From: Polynucleobacter sp. MWH-UH35A
GTDB taxonomy: Bacteria; Pseudomonadota; Gammaproteobacteria; Burkholderiales; Burkholderiaceae
NCBI RefSeq assembly: GCF_018687075.1
Contig: NZ_CP061285.1
Location: 62,001 to 126,000 of the forward strand
Direction: 5' to 3'
DNA: 64,000 bases
In this document: positions 51,147-60,023 of the stretch, in pieces
Numbering within the stretch: the first letter of the stretch is position 1
Layout: every line of letters starts with the position of its first letter
Made by a program: the position numbers and the translations under genes
Notes under the pieces: generated by a model
Databases searched by the model: none
Seen by the model: only the letters and a program-made list of their open reading frames with translations
What the model was told of the DNA's origin: nothing

Positions 51147-51881
51147 ATGATTGAACTTCGCAATGTTTCTAAATGGTATGGATCCTTTCGGGTTCTGAAT
51201 GACTGTAGCGCTTCAATACAGAAAGGCGAAGTCGTAGTGGTTTGTGGACCATCTGGCTCTGGAAAATCCACGCTAATAAAAACTATTAATGCTTTAGAGC
51301 CCTTTCAGCAGGGTGAAGTTACAGTGGATGGGGTGTGTTTGCACGATCCCAAAACAAACCTACCGCAGCTACGTGCGAGAGTGGGGATGGTATTTCAGCA
51401 TTTTGAGCTCTTCCCGCACTTAAATGTTACGGAGAACCTCACACTTGCACAAATGAAGGTGTTAGGGCGTAGCGTGGATGAGGCAAAAGCACACGGTCTT
51501 CAGTATTTAGAACGTGTTGGGTTGCTGACTGAAAAGGACAAATTTCCGGGGCAACTATCAGGCGGTCAGCAACAGCGTGTCGCTATTGCCAGAGCATTAA
51601 GTATGGATCCAGTGGTGATGTTATTTGATGAGCCGACATCTGCTTTAGATCCAGAGATGGTTGGTGAGGTATTGGATGTTATGGTCAAACTGGCAAATGA
51701 TGGGATGACAATGTGTTGCGTTACCCATGAGATGGGCTTTGCCAGAAAAGTAAGTCATCGTGTGATTTTCATGGATCAAGGCCGCATCATTGAGGACTGT
51801 GGCAAAGCAGAATTTTTTGACAAACCTGAAGCCCGTTCACCAAGAGCAAAAGAATTCCTATCAAAAATTCTAGCGAATTAG
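51147..51881 (+). CDS. gltL: Amino-acid ABC transporter ATP-binding protein, GltL type
   Basis: ATPase of the importer. The 244 aa show Walker [12 protein letters not shown]-loop [12 protein letters not shown], signature [15 protein letters not shown], Walker [21 protein letters not shown] in part, and switch His (THEMGFAR). It converges with the protease gene, with only 13 nt between stops and no clear terminator there. Confidence 0.93.
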   Translation: MIELRNVSKWYGSFRVLNDCSASIQKGEVVVVCGPSGSGKSTLIKTINALEPFQQGEVTVDGVCLHDPKTNLPQLRARVGMVFQHFELFPHLNVTENLTLAQMKVLGRSVDEAKAHGLQYLERVGLLTEKDKFPGQLSGGQQQRVAIARALSMDPVVMLFDEPTSALDPEMVGEVLDVMVKLANDGMTMCCVTHEMGFARKVSHRVIFMDQGRIIEDCGKAEFFDKPEARSPRAKEFLSKILAN

Positions 51882-51894
51882 CCCATAAGCCAAT

Positions 51895-53079
51895 CTATTG
51901 GTTGGATTGTTGCTTGGGTCTTGGCCGCTTGCCAGTCTGGGCGATGAGTTCTATCTCTTTGCCTTTGCGCAAGACTGTTAACTTAGCTTGATTGCCGGGA
52001 CTAATTTGGGCAATTTGATTTAGTAAGCCACGCACATCTTTGGTTGGGTTGCCATTAACGGCGATCAAAACATCCCCTGGCTTGACCCCGCCACGTGCTG
52101 CGGGACCACCTTCGAGCACGCCAGATAAAAGAACGCCTTCAGTATTAACTGGCAGCCCTAGGGACTCTGAGAGCTCTTTGGAGAGATTTTGAGGCTCAAC
52201 TCCAATCCACCCTCTGGTAACGCTACCATTGGACAAAATAGACTCCATGACTTGTTTTGCAAGGTTGATGGGTATGGCAAATCCAATCCCCATTGATCCG
52301 CCATTGTTTGAGTAAATGGCGGTGTTGATGCCAATAAGATTCCCGCGAGTATCAATGAGTGCTCCGCCTGAATTTCCTGGATTAATCGCGGCATCGGTTT
52401 GAATAAAATTTTCAAAGGTATTAATGCCTACATGATCACGACCCAAGGCAGAAACAATGCCAGAAGTTACAGTCTGTCCGACACCAAATGGATTGCCAAT
52501 TGCAAGAACCACATCTCCTACGTGCACAGACTCAACTTTGCCTAGTGTGATTGGGGTAGGCAGTTTCTTTGCTTCAATTTTTAAGACAGCGATATCAGTC
52601 TCAGGATCGCTGCCGATCACTTGCGCTTTGACTTTTCGACCATCAGATAATGCAACATCAATATCATCCGCGTCACTAATCACATGATGGTTGGTGAGGA
52701 TGTAGCCTTCGGGGCTCACTAAGACCCCTGATCCCAAACTTGAACTAGGCTCTTCCTCTGGGGGTTGATCTCCAAAGAAGAACTTAAATAATGGATCTGC
52801 AGAATTGGAGCCCCCACCTTTTCGGGGCTTTGGTTTTGCTTTGCTAGTAAATATATTAACGACCGCCGGCATTGAGCGTTTCACAGCTTCGTGATATGAG
52901 CCAGGACTTAGCTGTCCATCGTAGTTGCTTTCTCTGAGTGAAACTGTATCTACCAAAGAACCTACTCTGGACTCTGAAAGCCATTCCGGCTTTAGGGTGG
53001 CAACAATAAATAGGGCTGCCAACATCACGGTAACCGTCTGCGCAAATAAGAGCCAATATTTTTGTAGAGATGAATGCAT
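51895..53079 (-). CDS. HtrA-family membrane-anchored serine protease (DegS/AlgW-like)
   Basis: Periplasmic trypsin-like protease. The 394 aa: an N-terminal membrane anchor (residues about 10-28), a Gly/Pro-rich linker, the protease domain with catalytic His132 (TNHHV), Asp162 (ETDIAV) and Ser237 (NPGNSGGAL), and one PDZ domain (ARGGVKPGDVLIAVNGNPTKD in pieces). One PDZ with an anchor resembles DegS or AlgW, which cleave anti-sigma factors in the envelope-stress cascade. I cannot exclude a general quality-control role. It is third in a minus-strand run after mscL and the TPR-GT41 gene. Confidence 0.88.
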   Translation of the reverse strand: MHSSLQKYWLLFAQTVTVMLAALFIVATLKPEWLSESRVGSLVDTVSLRESNYDGQLSPGSYHEAVKRSMPAVVNIFTSKAKPKPRKGGGSNSADPLFKFFFGDQPPEEEPSSSLGSGVLVSPEGYILTNHHVISDADDIDVALSDGRKVKAQVIGSDPETDIAVLKIEAKKLPTPITLGKVESVHVGDVVLAIGNPFGVGQTVTSGIVSALGRDHVGINTFENFIQTDAAINPGNSGGALIDTRGNLIGINTAIYSNNGGSMGIGFAIPINLAKQVMESILSNGSVTRGWIGVEPQNLSKELSESLGLPVNTEGVLLSGVLEGGPAARGGVKPGDVLIAVNGNPTKDVRGLLNQIAQISPGNQAKLTVLRKGKEIELIAQTGKRPRPKQQSNQ

Positions 53080-53089
53080 CGAGATCTTT

Positions 53090-55321
53090 TTATTTGCGCG
53101 TTTGATTAATTAGGAATTTTTCTAATGCTCTGATGGGTTCCAGATCATTAAATAATGCAGCCTTGGATCTCTCAATCTTTTCTTTAAAAGAGTTCAGTAG
53201 GCGTTCATTTTGAATTAACTCTACTACCAAATCAATATAGGCAATGTCAGAGTGGCAAACGAGTTCTTGAAGTCCAATGTGATTGAGGATTGCGCTAGCA
53301 AGCCGACCACGCATTCTGGCACCTTCTATTGTGATAACGGGTAGATCGCATACTAAAGCTTGCATTGCTGTATTAAAGCCCGAAAACCCTATAGTGTCTA
53401 AATATAGATCGGCTTTTTGCATAAGCCCATAAAACTCCTCTTTTTTTAGGAAGGGAATGATGAAAATAAACTGATTAGCATTGAGTTGCTCACGAGCAAA
53501 AGCCGCCTCAAGACGCTCTTTTAAGATGGATGTGAGGCTTTCATCAAAGTTAAAGAGGACAAATTGACACTGACCCAGTCTCTTAGCAATCTCTACAAAT
53601 ACAGCATCATGGTTTGGGTTGTATTTCGATGGCGAACCTGCACACAAAAGTATTGGTAAAGAGGGGTTAAGTCCAAGGCTGGCAAGATCTGGTGCTATAG
53701 CCGCCACTTCCTCTGGTTGAATATGGGTGCCTAAGTTTGGCAAATGAACCAGTAATTCGCTATAAAGATTTTGTGCGTTTTCGGGCTCGAGCAGTTTGGC
53801 TGATAAATAGAAATCTATTGTGGGCAGTCCAGTGGACTCAGGATGTCCCCAGCTCGCCATCTGGATTGGGGCCAAGCGTAGGCAGGCAAGTGCTTTGGTA
53901 GTTGCATCCATTCCGATTTCTGGATAGAGCAATACATCTAGCCTCTGTTTTGCGATAAGGTGTCCCGCGCTTTGGGTAGAGGTGCCGCAATTGACGTAGT
54001 GCGCAGATTTTGATTTTGCCAGTTCCGTTTCGATATCTTCCGTACCGTTGGTATTGAAGAGTTGCACCTCAAATTGATCTGGATCTAGGTGGGTTACCCA
54101 TCCCTTGGTGATGGCATCCCATACTGGATGCCTGCAAAAATACTTGCTTACGATGCCAACTTTGATTATTTGAGAGGATTCCGCTATTGCTGTGGTGTTA
54201 GCAACGCTATTTTGAATGCTCTTTGCATGTTCGATACATATTTTTCCATATTGACTCAGTAGGGAAACGTTGTTTTCATCTTGGTAGGCTAAGTAAAACG
54301 GATGCCTGCCAATGATCTTTTCTAATTTCCCAGCCGCTCCTTTTTCTGGAGCTATGCTTTTCAATATTTTTAGCTGACTTGCAAATGCATTCCTCGAATT
54401 TTGCAATTCTTCTTTTTCTTTATAGACCTTAGGAATTTGAGAAATAACTAATGCAAATTGCGCTTCACTATTTTTTGGATTTAGATCTAGTGATTTGGCT
54501 AAATAGGTTTTTGCTAGCTCAGCATCCCCAGTGTCGTAATAGATTTCACCTAATAAATAGTAAGTTTGAGCATGACTGGGATTGATCTTGAGCGCATGTT
54601 GGTAGCAATCGATGGCTGCGCTGAATTGCTTGGCTTTTTTGAGGCTATTACCAAAATTTAAACATGCCTCTAGGTAGTTATTGTTGATTTGTAGGGCGCG
54701 CTCAAAGCACTCATATGCATCTTGATAAAGATCTAGCTGAGTCAGAGCATTGCCTAGATTGTTATAGGCTACCGCTAGATTGGGATTGGCTGCTAGGGCT
54801 TTTTCAAAAAGAGGAATCGCTTTTTGAGGGCTGCCATCCTCCAGAAAAATGACGCCTTGATTGCTTAATGCTTCAGCATAGTCAGGGCGTAATGAAAGGG
54901 CTTGTTGATAGGCATTAATGGCCTCTGTATTTCTTGCTAAACCCTTTAGTGCATTGCCACGATTATTGTGCGCCTCAGGAATATGAGGGTTGCATTTAAT
55001 TGCAAGGTCAAAACAATGCAATGCTTCTGAAAATTCAAATAGTGCGTTGTAAGTCAGGCCCAAATTACTCAGAGTTTGTGGAGAGTTGGGTGCAACTTCA
55101 TTCGCTCGGTTTAAAAACCGCAAAGCATTTTTGTAATCTTGCTTTTGATATGACCGGATGCCTAAAAGATTCAGAACATCAATATTGTTTTCATCAAGTT
55201 GATGTGCATGCAAGAAAAGAGTATCTGCTTCCTCGGGCTTTCCTTGTTGGAGCAATCTCAAACCATTCTGAAAAATGCGTTGAGACTGCTTTCGTGTATC
55301 TTGGTGCGATTGCTTAGACAA
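53090..55321 (-). CDS. TPR protein with GT41 (OGT/SPINDLY-like) glycosyltransferase domain
   Basis: A 743-aa protein beginning at TTG 55321, 1 nt after the mscL stop, with no good Shine-Dalgarno, so probably coupled. Residues about 14-290 hold some eight tetratricopeptide repeats (for example AHNNRGNALKGLARNTEAIN). The C-terminal half matches GT41: VGIVSKYFCRHPVWDAI supplies the His-Pro near the active site, ASWGHPESTGLPTIDFYLS the acceptor-side loop, AGSPSKYNPNHD the sugar-nucleotide-binding lysine, and DTIGFSGFNTAMQAL the donor region. Such enzymes transfer sugars to protein Ser/Thr or Asn; donor and target are unknown. The 11-nt gap to the protease suggests one transcript. Confidence 0.82.
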   Translation of the reverse strand: MSKQSHQDTRKQSQRIFQNGLRLLQQGKPEEADTLFLHAHQLDENNIDVLNLLGIRSYQKQDYKNALRFLNRANEVAPNSPQTLSNLGLTYNALFEFSEALHCFDLAIKCNPHIPEAHNNRGNALKGLARNTEAINAYQQALSLRPDYAEALSNQGVIFLEDGSPQKAIPLFEKALAANPNLAVAYNNLGNALTQLDLYQDAYECFERALQINNNYLEACLNFGNSLKKAKQFSAAIDCYQHALKINPSHAQTYYLLGEIYYDTGDAELAKTYLAKSLDLNPKNSEAQFALVISQIPKVYKEKEELQNSRNAFASQLKILKSIAPEKGAAGKLEKIIGRHPFYLAYQDENNVSLLSQYGKICIEHAKSIQNSVANTTAIAESSQIIKVGIVSKYFCRHPVWDAITKGWVTHLDPDQFEVQLFNTNGTEDIETELAKSKSAHYVNCGTSTQSAGHLIAKQRLDVLLYPEIGMDATTKALACLRLAPIQMASWGHPESTGLPTIDFYLSAKLLEPENAQNLYSELLVHLPNLGTHIQPEEVAAIAPDLASLGLNPSLPILLCAGSPSKYNPNHDAVFVEIAKRLGQCQFVLFNFDESLTSILKERLEAAFAREQLNANQFIFIIPFLKKEEFYGLMQKADLYLDTIGFSGFNTAMQALVCDLPVITIEGARMRGRLASAILNHIGLQELVCHSDIAYIDLVVELIQNERLLNSFKEKIERSKAALFNDLEPIRALEKFLINQTRK

Positions 55322-55322
55322 A

Positions 55323-55745
55323 TTATTTTTTTAGGCTGTCACGAATTTCGCGGAGTAACAAGACATCCTCCGGAGCTGGGGGTGGAGGAGGGGCGTCCAT
55401 CAGACGAACCTTATTGACCACTTTGACCATTTGAAAAATAACAAAGGCTAAGAGAATGAAATTGATGGAGATAGTGATGAAGTTTCCATAGGCAAAAATG
55501 GGTACTCCTGCCTTTTTGAGGGCATCAAAGGTTCTGGGAACACCCTCTGGAATATAGCCCAAGACGACAAAAAGGTTCGTAAAGTCGATATGACCCCCTA
55601 AAAGGGTCGAAATAACCGGCATTACGATGTCATTTACCAGGGAATCCACGATTTTCCCAAAAGCGCCGCCAATAATGACGCCCACCGCCAAATCGATCAC
55701 ATTGCCCTTTACGGCAAAGTCCCGAAATTCCTTTAAAACACTCAT
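55323..55745 (-). CDS. mscL: Large-conductance mechanosensitive channel MscL
   Basis: Pentameric channel that opens under membrane tension and releases solutes during osmotic downshock. The 140 aa start [30 protein letters not shown] in pieces, with the first helix and gating residues, a periplasmic loop, the second helix ([24 protein letters not shown] in pieces), and a C-terminal helix with [20 protein letters not shown]. It is divergent from petA and upstream of the GT41 gene by 1 nt. Confidence 0.96.
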   Translation of the reverse strand: MSVLKEFRDFAVKGNVIDLAVGVIIGGAFGKIVDSLVNDIVMPVISTLLGGHIDFTNLFVVLGYIPEGVPRTFDALKKAGVPIFAYGNFITISINFILLAFVIFQMVKVVNKVRLMDAPPPPPAPEDVLLLREIRDSLKK

Positions 55746-55802
55746 AAATGCCTTCCTTTTGACTTAGATCCAGATTAACCCGAGATTAACCCCATAACTT
55801 TC

Positions 55803-55830
55803 TTGCTTACCCCACTTTTTACTTTAAAAT
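55803..55830 (+). promoter_or_regulatory. Candidate sigma-70 promoter of petABC
   Basis: TTGCTT (55803-55808) and TAAAAT (55825-55830) are separated by 16 nt, 52 nt before the petA ATG. The -10 matches 5 of 6 consensus positions, the -35 matches 3. AGGA follows at the right distance before the ATG. No experimental support. Confidence 0.5.
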
Positions 55831-55882
55831 CCTACCTTTAAGCAATTTCCACCCATAAATACCCTTTCTAGGAATTTTGTAA

Positions 55883-56485
55883 ATGAGTGACAAGCCCTGT
55901 ATGGACAAGGATCGCCGTAACTGGTTGATCGCCACATCGGCGGTTGGTGGCGTAGGCGCCGCTGCAGCCCTTTACCCTTTTGTAGACAGTTTTGAGCCTT
56001 CTGAGCGTGCAAAAGCCGCTGGAGCCGCTGTTGAAATCGATATCGCTGGTATGCAGCCAGATGAGATGAGAATGGTTGAGTGGCGCGGTAAGCCAGTTTG
56101 GGTGGTGCGTCGTACTCCTGAGCAGGTTGCTGAGTTATCCAAGATTGATAGCGAATTAGCTGATCCAGATTCTTTACGTGATCCAGCGCAATTCACGCCT
56201 CCGTATGCGCAGAATCAATGGCGCTCCATCAAGCCTGAGTACCTCGTAGTGGTTGGCATCTGCACGCATTTAGGATGCTCTCCAACTCCAAAATTTGAAG
56301 CAGGTGCTCAGCCCTCTTTGCCAAATACTTGGCCAGGTGGTTTCCTTTGCCCATGTCATGGTTCTACATTCGATATGGCAGGCCGCGTATTTAAGAATAA
56401 ACCAGCCCCAGATAACCTTGAAGTGCCGCCACATATGTATTTGAGCGATACCAAGATTCTGATCGGCGACGATAAGAAGGCCTAA
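55883..56485 (+). CDS. petA: Ubiquinol-cytochrome c reductase, Rieske iron-sulfur subunit
   Basis: 2Fe-2S subunit of the cytochrome bc1 complex in the inner membrane. The 200 aa have an N-terminal twin-arginine anchor (DRRNWLIATSAVGGVGAAAA), consistent with Tat export. Cluster ligands are Cys127 and His129 (CTHLGC) plus Cys156 and His159 (CPCHGS); Cys132 and Cys158 form the disulfide. It starts a three-gene operon with petB (10 nt gap) and petC. Confidence 0.97.
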   Translation: MSDKPCMDKDRRNWLIATSAVGGVGAAAALYPFVDSFEPSERAKAAGAAVEIDIAGMQPDEMRMVEWRGKPVWVVRRTPEQVAELSKIDSELADPDSLRDPAQFTPPYAQNQWRSIKPEYLVVVGICTHLGCSPTPKFEAGAQPSLPNTWPGGFLCPCHGSTFDMAGRVFKNKPAPDNLEVPPHMYLSDTKILIGDDKKA

Positions 56486-56495
56486 GGAGAGATAA

Positions 56496-57896
56496 ATGGC
56501 ATTCCACGAAAAAGAAGTCCCAGCAGACGCTCCAGTTGCACAGAAGGTCTTGGCTTGGGTTGATTCCCGCTTTCCTCTGACATCCTCGATTAAGGCGCAT
56601 TTAACTGAGTATTACGCTCCTAAGAACCTTAATTTTTGGTACTTTTTTGGTTCTTTAGCGATTGTTGTCTTGGCTTTGCAAATCATTACTGGAATTTTCT
56701 TGGTAATGAACTACAAGCCTGATGCTGCCAAAGCTTTTGAATCAGTTGAGTACATCATGCGTGAGGTTCCATGGGGCTGGATGATTCGTTATCTGCACTC
56801 CACTGGCGCTTCCATGTTCTTCGTGGTGGTTTATTTGCACATGTTCCGTGGTTTGATTTACGGTTCTTATCGCAAGCCACGTGAACTCATTTGGATCTTC
56901 GGCTGCGCAATTTTCTTGTGTTTAATGGGCGAAGCATTCTTCGGCTATTTGCTCCCATGGGGTCAGATGTCTTACTGGGGTGCTCAAGTTATTGTGAACT
57001 TGTTCTCCGCAATTCCATTCATTGGTCCAGACTTGTCTTTATGGTTGCGTGGCGACTATGTTGTGGGTGATGCAACTCTCAACCGCTTCTTTGCATTCCA
57101 CGTGATTGCGATTCCATTGGTATTGATTGGTTTGGTTGCTGCTCACATCATCGCTTTGCATGAAGTTGGCTCAAACAATCCTGATGGCGTTGAAATCAAA
57201 GAGACAGTTGATGAAAAAGGCATTCCATTAGATGGCATTCCTTTCCATCCTTACTACACCGTCCATGATGTGTTTGGCCTGGGTGTTTTCTTGATGGTTT
57301 TTGCTTGCATCGTGTTCTTTGCGCCAGAGATGGGCGGTTACTTCCTCGAGGCAAATAACTTCATTCCTGCAAACCCATTGCAAACGCCTCCGCACATTGC
57401 GCCGGTTTGGTATTTCACACCGTTCTACTCAATGTTGCGTGCAACTACTACTAACTTCTTGTTGCCTTTGTGGATCTTCTTGGCAGTCATTCTTGGAATG
57501 TTTGCCTTGAAATCGAATGACAAGAAGGTAAAAGGCGCATGCGCAGCGATTGCTTTAGTGTTAGCGGCTGGCTTCTACTTATTTGATGCGAAGTTCTGGG
57601 GTGTTGTGATCATGGGCGGTTCTGTTGTGATCATGTTCTTCTTGCCTTGGCTAGATCATTCCCCAGTGAAATCTATCCGCTATCGCCCACAATTCCATAA
57701 ATATATTTATGGTGTATTTGTGGTGAGTTTTGTGATTTTGGGTTATTTGGGTATCCAGCCACCATCACCAGTATTTGAAAAGATTTCTCAGGTATGCACT
57801 ATTTATTATCTGGGCTTCTTCTTGGCAATGCCGTTCTGGAGCACGCTTGGTAAATTTAAGCCTGTTCCAACACGCGTTACTTTTAAGTCCCATTAA
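56496..57896 (+). CDS. petB: Ubiquinol-cytochrome c reductase, cytochrome b subunit
   Basis: Membrane subunit with two b haems and the quinone sites. The 466 aa contain the haem-b histidines in RYLHSTGASMFF and FHVIAIPLVLIGLVAAHIIALHEVG in pieces, GYLLPWGQMSYWGAQVIVNLF in pieces, and the Qo-site FHPYYTVHD segment. It is longer than mitochondrial cytochrome b through an extra C-terminal membrane region, as usual in betaproteobacteria. Overlapping AAGGAG precedes the ATG. Confidence 0.97.
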   Translation: MAFHEKEVPADAPVAQKVLAWVDSRFPLTSSIKAHLTEYYAPKNLNFWYFFGSLAIVVLALQIITGIFLVMNYKPDAAKAFESVEYIMREVPWGWMIRYLHSTGASMFFVVVYLHMFRGLIYGSYRKPRELIWIFGCAIFLCLMGEAFFGYLLPWGQMSYWGAQVIVNLFSAIPFIGPDLSLWLRGDYVVGDATLNRFFAFHVIAIPLVLIGLVAAHIIALHEVGSNNPDGVEIKETVDEKGIPLDGIPFHPYYTVHDVFGLGVFLMVFACIVFFAPEMGGYFLEANNFIPANPLQTPPHIAPVWYFTPFYSMLRATTTNFLLPLWIFLAVILGMFALKSNDKKVKGACAAIALVLAAGFYLFDAKFWGVVIMGGSVVIMFFLPWLDHSPVKSIRYRPQFHKYIYGVFVVSFVILGYLGIQPPSPVFEKISQVCTIYYLGFFLAMPFWSTLGKFKPVPTRVTFKSH

Positions 57897-57927
57897 TTCA
57901 GATACCACAGAGAAACTAGGAACTAGT

Positions 57928-58701
57928 ATGAAACGAATTCTGCAAAATTTGATGGGCGTCTGCCAAGCAACATTATTGGTTGCAGCCCTGGGCTTTGGTG
58001 TCAGCGCCAATGCAAATGAAGGTGGCTTTCCATTGGATCAAGCCCCTAATCGCGTAAGCAACAATGCCTCATTACAAAATGGTGCAAAGTTATTTGTAAA
58101 CTATTGCTTGAATTGCCATGCAGCATCTAGCATGCGTTACAACCGTTTGCGCGATATCGGCTTGACCGATCAACAAATCAAAGACAACCTTATTTTGACT
58201 GATGCCAAAGTAGGTGATTTGATGACCATTGCCATGACACCAAAAGAAGGTAAAGCTTTCTTTGGTAAGAACCCACCTGATTTATCGGTTGAGGCTCGTG
58301 CTCGTGGAACGGATTGGCTCTACACCTACTTCCGCACATTCTATAAAGACGATACAACTCAGACCGGCTGGAATAACTTGGTGTATCCAAGTGTTGGTAT
58401 GCCACATGTGCTCTGGCAGTTGCAAGGAGAGCGTGCTGCGAAGTTTGAGGAACATAAAGATCCTCATGACCCAAGCAGAATGGAAAAGGTATTTGTAGGG
58501 TTTGAGCAGTTAACTCCAGGCACCATGACTTCACAAGAGTATGACGATAATATTGCCGACTTGGTTGCTTTCATGTCATGGATGGCTGAGCCAGTTCAGT
58601 TAGAGCGCAAGCGTCTCGGCGTAATAGTGCTCTTGTTCTTGGCAATCTTTACCATCTTGGCTTGGCGTTTGAACAAAGCTTATTGGAAAGATGTTCACTA
58701 A
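57928..58701 (+). CDS. petC: Ubiquinol-cytochrome c reductase, cytochrome c1 subunit
   Basis: c-type haem subunit passing electrons to cytochrome c4 or similar carriers. An open frame starts inside petB at 57775, but ATG 57928 (MKRILQNLMGVCQATLLVAA) gives a signal peptide and 257 aa. The haem site is CLNCHAASSMRYNRLRD; the sixth-ligand Met is likely in GTMTSQE or nearby, not settled. A C-terminal membrane anchor (LGVIVLLFLAIFTILAWRLN) is clear. Confidence 0.95.
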   Translation: MKRILQNLMGVCQATLLVAALGFGVSANANEGGFPLDQAPNRVSNNASLQNGAKLFVNYCLNCHAASSMRYNRLRDIGLTDQQIKDNLILTDAKVGDLMTIAMTPKEGKAFFGKNPPDLSVEARARGTDWLYTYFRTFYKDDTTQTGWNNLVYPSVGMPHVLWQLQGERAAKFEEHKDPHDPSRMEKVFVGFEQLTPGTMTSQEYDDNIADLVAFMSWMAEPVQLERKRLGVIVLLFLAIFTILAWRLNKAYWKDVH

Positions 58702-58710
58702 TTGAGTTTG

Positions 58711-58734
58711 ATGGGTCCTGACGCTAGGGCCCAT
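58711..58734 (+). terminator. Hairpin after petC without a U tract
   Basis: ATGGGTCC (58711-58718) pairs with GGGCCCAT (58727-58734) over 8 bp with one G-U pair and an 8-nt loop. No T run follows, so it is unlikely to be a standard intrinsic terminator. It may stabilise the petABC mRNA end or partly separate it from sspA. Confidence 0.4.
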
Positions 58735-58800
58735 TAGTGAAAAGATTTAACGCTGTTGTGCGTTTGTTGTATTGAAGTAGAAATTTAAGGAAATAAATTT

Positions 58801-59412
58801 ATGATGGTGTTGTACTCGGGTACTAACTGCCCATTCTCGCAACGCTGCCGTTTGGTGCTTTTCGAAAAAGGCATGGATTTTGAAATCCGCGATGTCGACT
58901 TGTTTAACAAGCCTGAAGATATCTCAGTAATGAACCCATATGGCCAAGTGCCTATTTTGGTTGAACGCGACTTAATTTTGTATGAGTCAAATATCATCAA
59001 TGAATATATTGATGAGCGTTTTCCTCACCCACAATTGATGCCGCCTGATCCTGTGGCTCGTGCTCGCGCACGCCTCTTCCTCTTCAATTTTGAGAAAGAG
59101 TTGTTTGTACATGTAGCCGCTTTGGAAAATGAAAAAGGCAAGGCTGCTGAGAAGGTTCACGAAAAAGCGCGTTTAGCAATTCGTGATCGTTTGACTCAGC
59201 TGGCGCCTATTTTTGTTAAAAACAAATACATGCTGGGCGATGAGTTTTCTATGCTTGACGTAGCCATTGCGCCATTGTTGTGGCGTCTTGAACACTATGG
59301 CATTGATCTTTCTCGCAATGCTGCTGCGCTCCTCAAATATGCTGAGCGTATTTTCAGCAGACCTGCCTATATTGAAGCATTGACTCCTTCAGAGAAGGTA
59401 ATGCGTCGCTAA
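58801..59412 (+). CDS. sspA: Stringent starvation protein A (GST fold)
   Basis: RNA polymerase-associated protein of the glutathione transferase fold, without GST catalysis in E. coli. The 203 aa contain VLYSGTNCPFSQRCRLVLFEKG in pieces, NPYGQVPILVERDLILYES, and the C-terminal helical domain (FSMLDVAIAPLLWRLEHY). AAGGAAAT is a good Shine-Dalgarno. The petABC-sspA-sspB order is conserved in betaproteobacteria. Confidence 0.93.
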   Translation: MMVLYSGTNCPFSQRCRLVLFEKGMDFEIRDVDLFNKPEDISVMNPYGQVPILVERDLILYESNIINEYIDERFPHPQLMPPDPVARARARLFLFNFEKELFVHVAALENEKGKAAEKVHEKARLAIRDRLTQLAPIFVKNKYMLGDEFSMLDVAIAPLLWRLEHYGIDLSRNAAALLKYAERIFSRPAYIEALTPSEKVMRR

Positions 59413-59441
59413 GCAGTCCCAGCGGCTCATGATTGGTCGGC

Positions 59442-59849
59442 ATGTCTGACACCCCAAGCAATAAACCCTACCTAATCCGTGCTCTACATCAGTGGTGCAC
59501 GGATTTTGGTTTTACGCCCTTCATAGCGGTCTTTGTGGATGCCAGGGTAGAGGTTCCTATGGAGTTTGTGAAGAACGACGAAATTGTTCTCAATCTTTCG
59601 CTGGAGGCTTGTCACCAGCTAGCAATAGAAAACGATTGGATCAGCTTCCAGGCTAGATTTGGCGGAATTCCCAGGAAGATTATGGTCCCAGTTAGCCATG
59701 TTCTGGCAATCTACGCTAGGGAGAATGGTCAGGGCATGTCTTTCCCATTTGATCCAGCCCAAGCACGAGATCTTCACATTGCAGATTCATCTGATCAAGC
59801 CCCTGAAAAGCCTAAAACTAATCGACCATCCTTGAAGATTGTGAAATAG
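59442..59849 (+). CDS. sspB: ClpXP protease specificity factor SspB
   Basis: Adaptor that delivers ssrA-tagged proteins to ClpXP. ATG 59442 (MSDTPSNKPYLIRALHQWC) gives 135 aa; a TTG at 59433 is less likely. The substrate-binding domain shows VPMEFVKNDEIVLNLS and ARFGGIPRKIMVPVSHVLAIYARENGQG in pieces. An unstructured linker leads to the C-terminal ClpX-binding tail RPSLKIVK, which matches the family end. Confidence 0.94.
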   Translation: MSDTPSNKPYLIRALHQWCTDFGFTPFIAVFVDARVEVPMEFVKNDEIVLNLSLEACHQLAIENDWISFQARFGGIPRKIMVPVSHVLAIYARENGQGMSFPFDPAQARDLHIADSSDQAPEKPKTNRPSLKIVK

Positions 59850-59867
59850 GATAAAATATTAACCGTT

Positions 59868-59943
59868 GCCCCTTTAGCTCATCTGGTAGAGCAACTGATT
59901 TGTAATCAGTAGGTGGTCTGTTCGAGTCGGACAAGGGGCACCA
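59868..59943 (+). tRNA. tRNA-Thr (anticodon UGU)
   Basis: A 76-nt cloverleaf: 7-bp acceptor stem GCCCCTT with AAGGGGC, D arm around AGCTC, anticodon stem ACTGA with TCAGT and loop TTTGTAA, where TGT (59901-59903) reads ACA threonine codons. The T arm GTCTG-TTCGAGT-CGGAC has one G-U pair. Discriminator A and CCA are encoded (59940-59943). An intrinsic terminator follows. Confidence 0.97.
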
Positions 59944-59949
59944 AATTCC

Positions 59950-59983
59950 AAAAGCTTCTAGGTAAACACTTAGAAGCTTTTTT
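59950..59983 (+). terminator. Intrinsic terminator of tRNA-Thr
   Basis: AAAAGCTTCTA (59950-59960) pairs with TAGAAGCTTTT (59971-59981) over 11 bp with a 10-nt loop, running into TTTTTT (59978-59983). It begins 7 nt after the CCA end of the tRNA. Confidence 0.94.
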
Positions 59984-60023
59984 ATTAGCATCGGTTATTT
60001 GGGTAATAAATTAGAATTTTCAA

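Noticed and set aside
57775-57927. Upstream start for cytochrome c1 inside petB
   Set aside because: It is read in another frame of petB. ATG 57928 starts a clear signal peptide with ACTAGGAAC upstream.
59868-59943. tRNA-Thr as a proven integration site
   Set aside because: I found no second copy of the tRNA 3' end and no integrase in the window, so the idea is only listed as a hypothesis.
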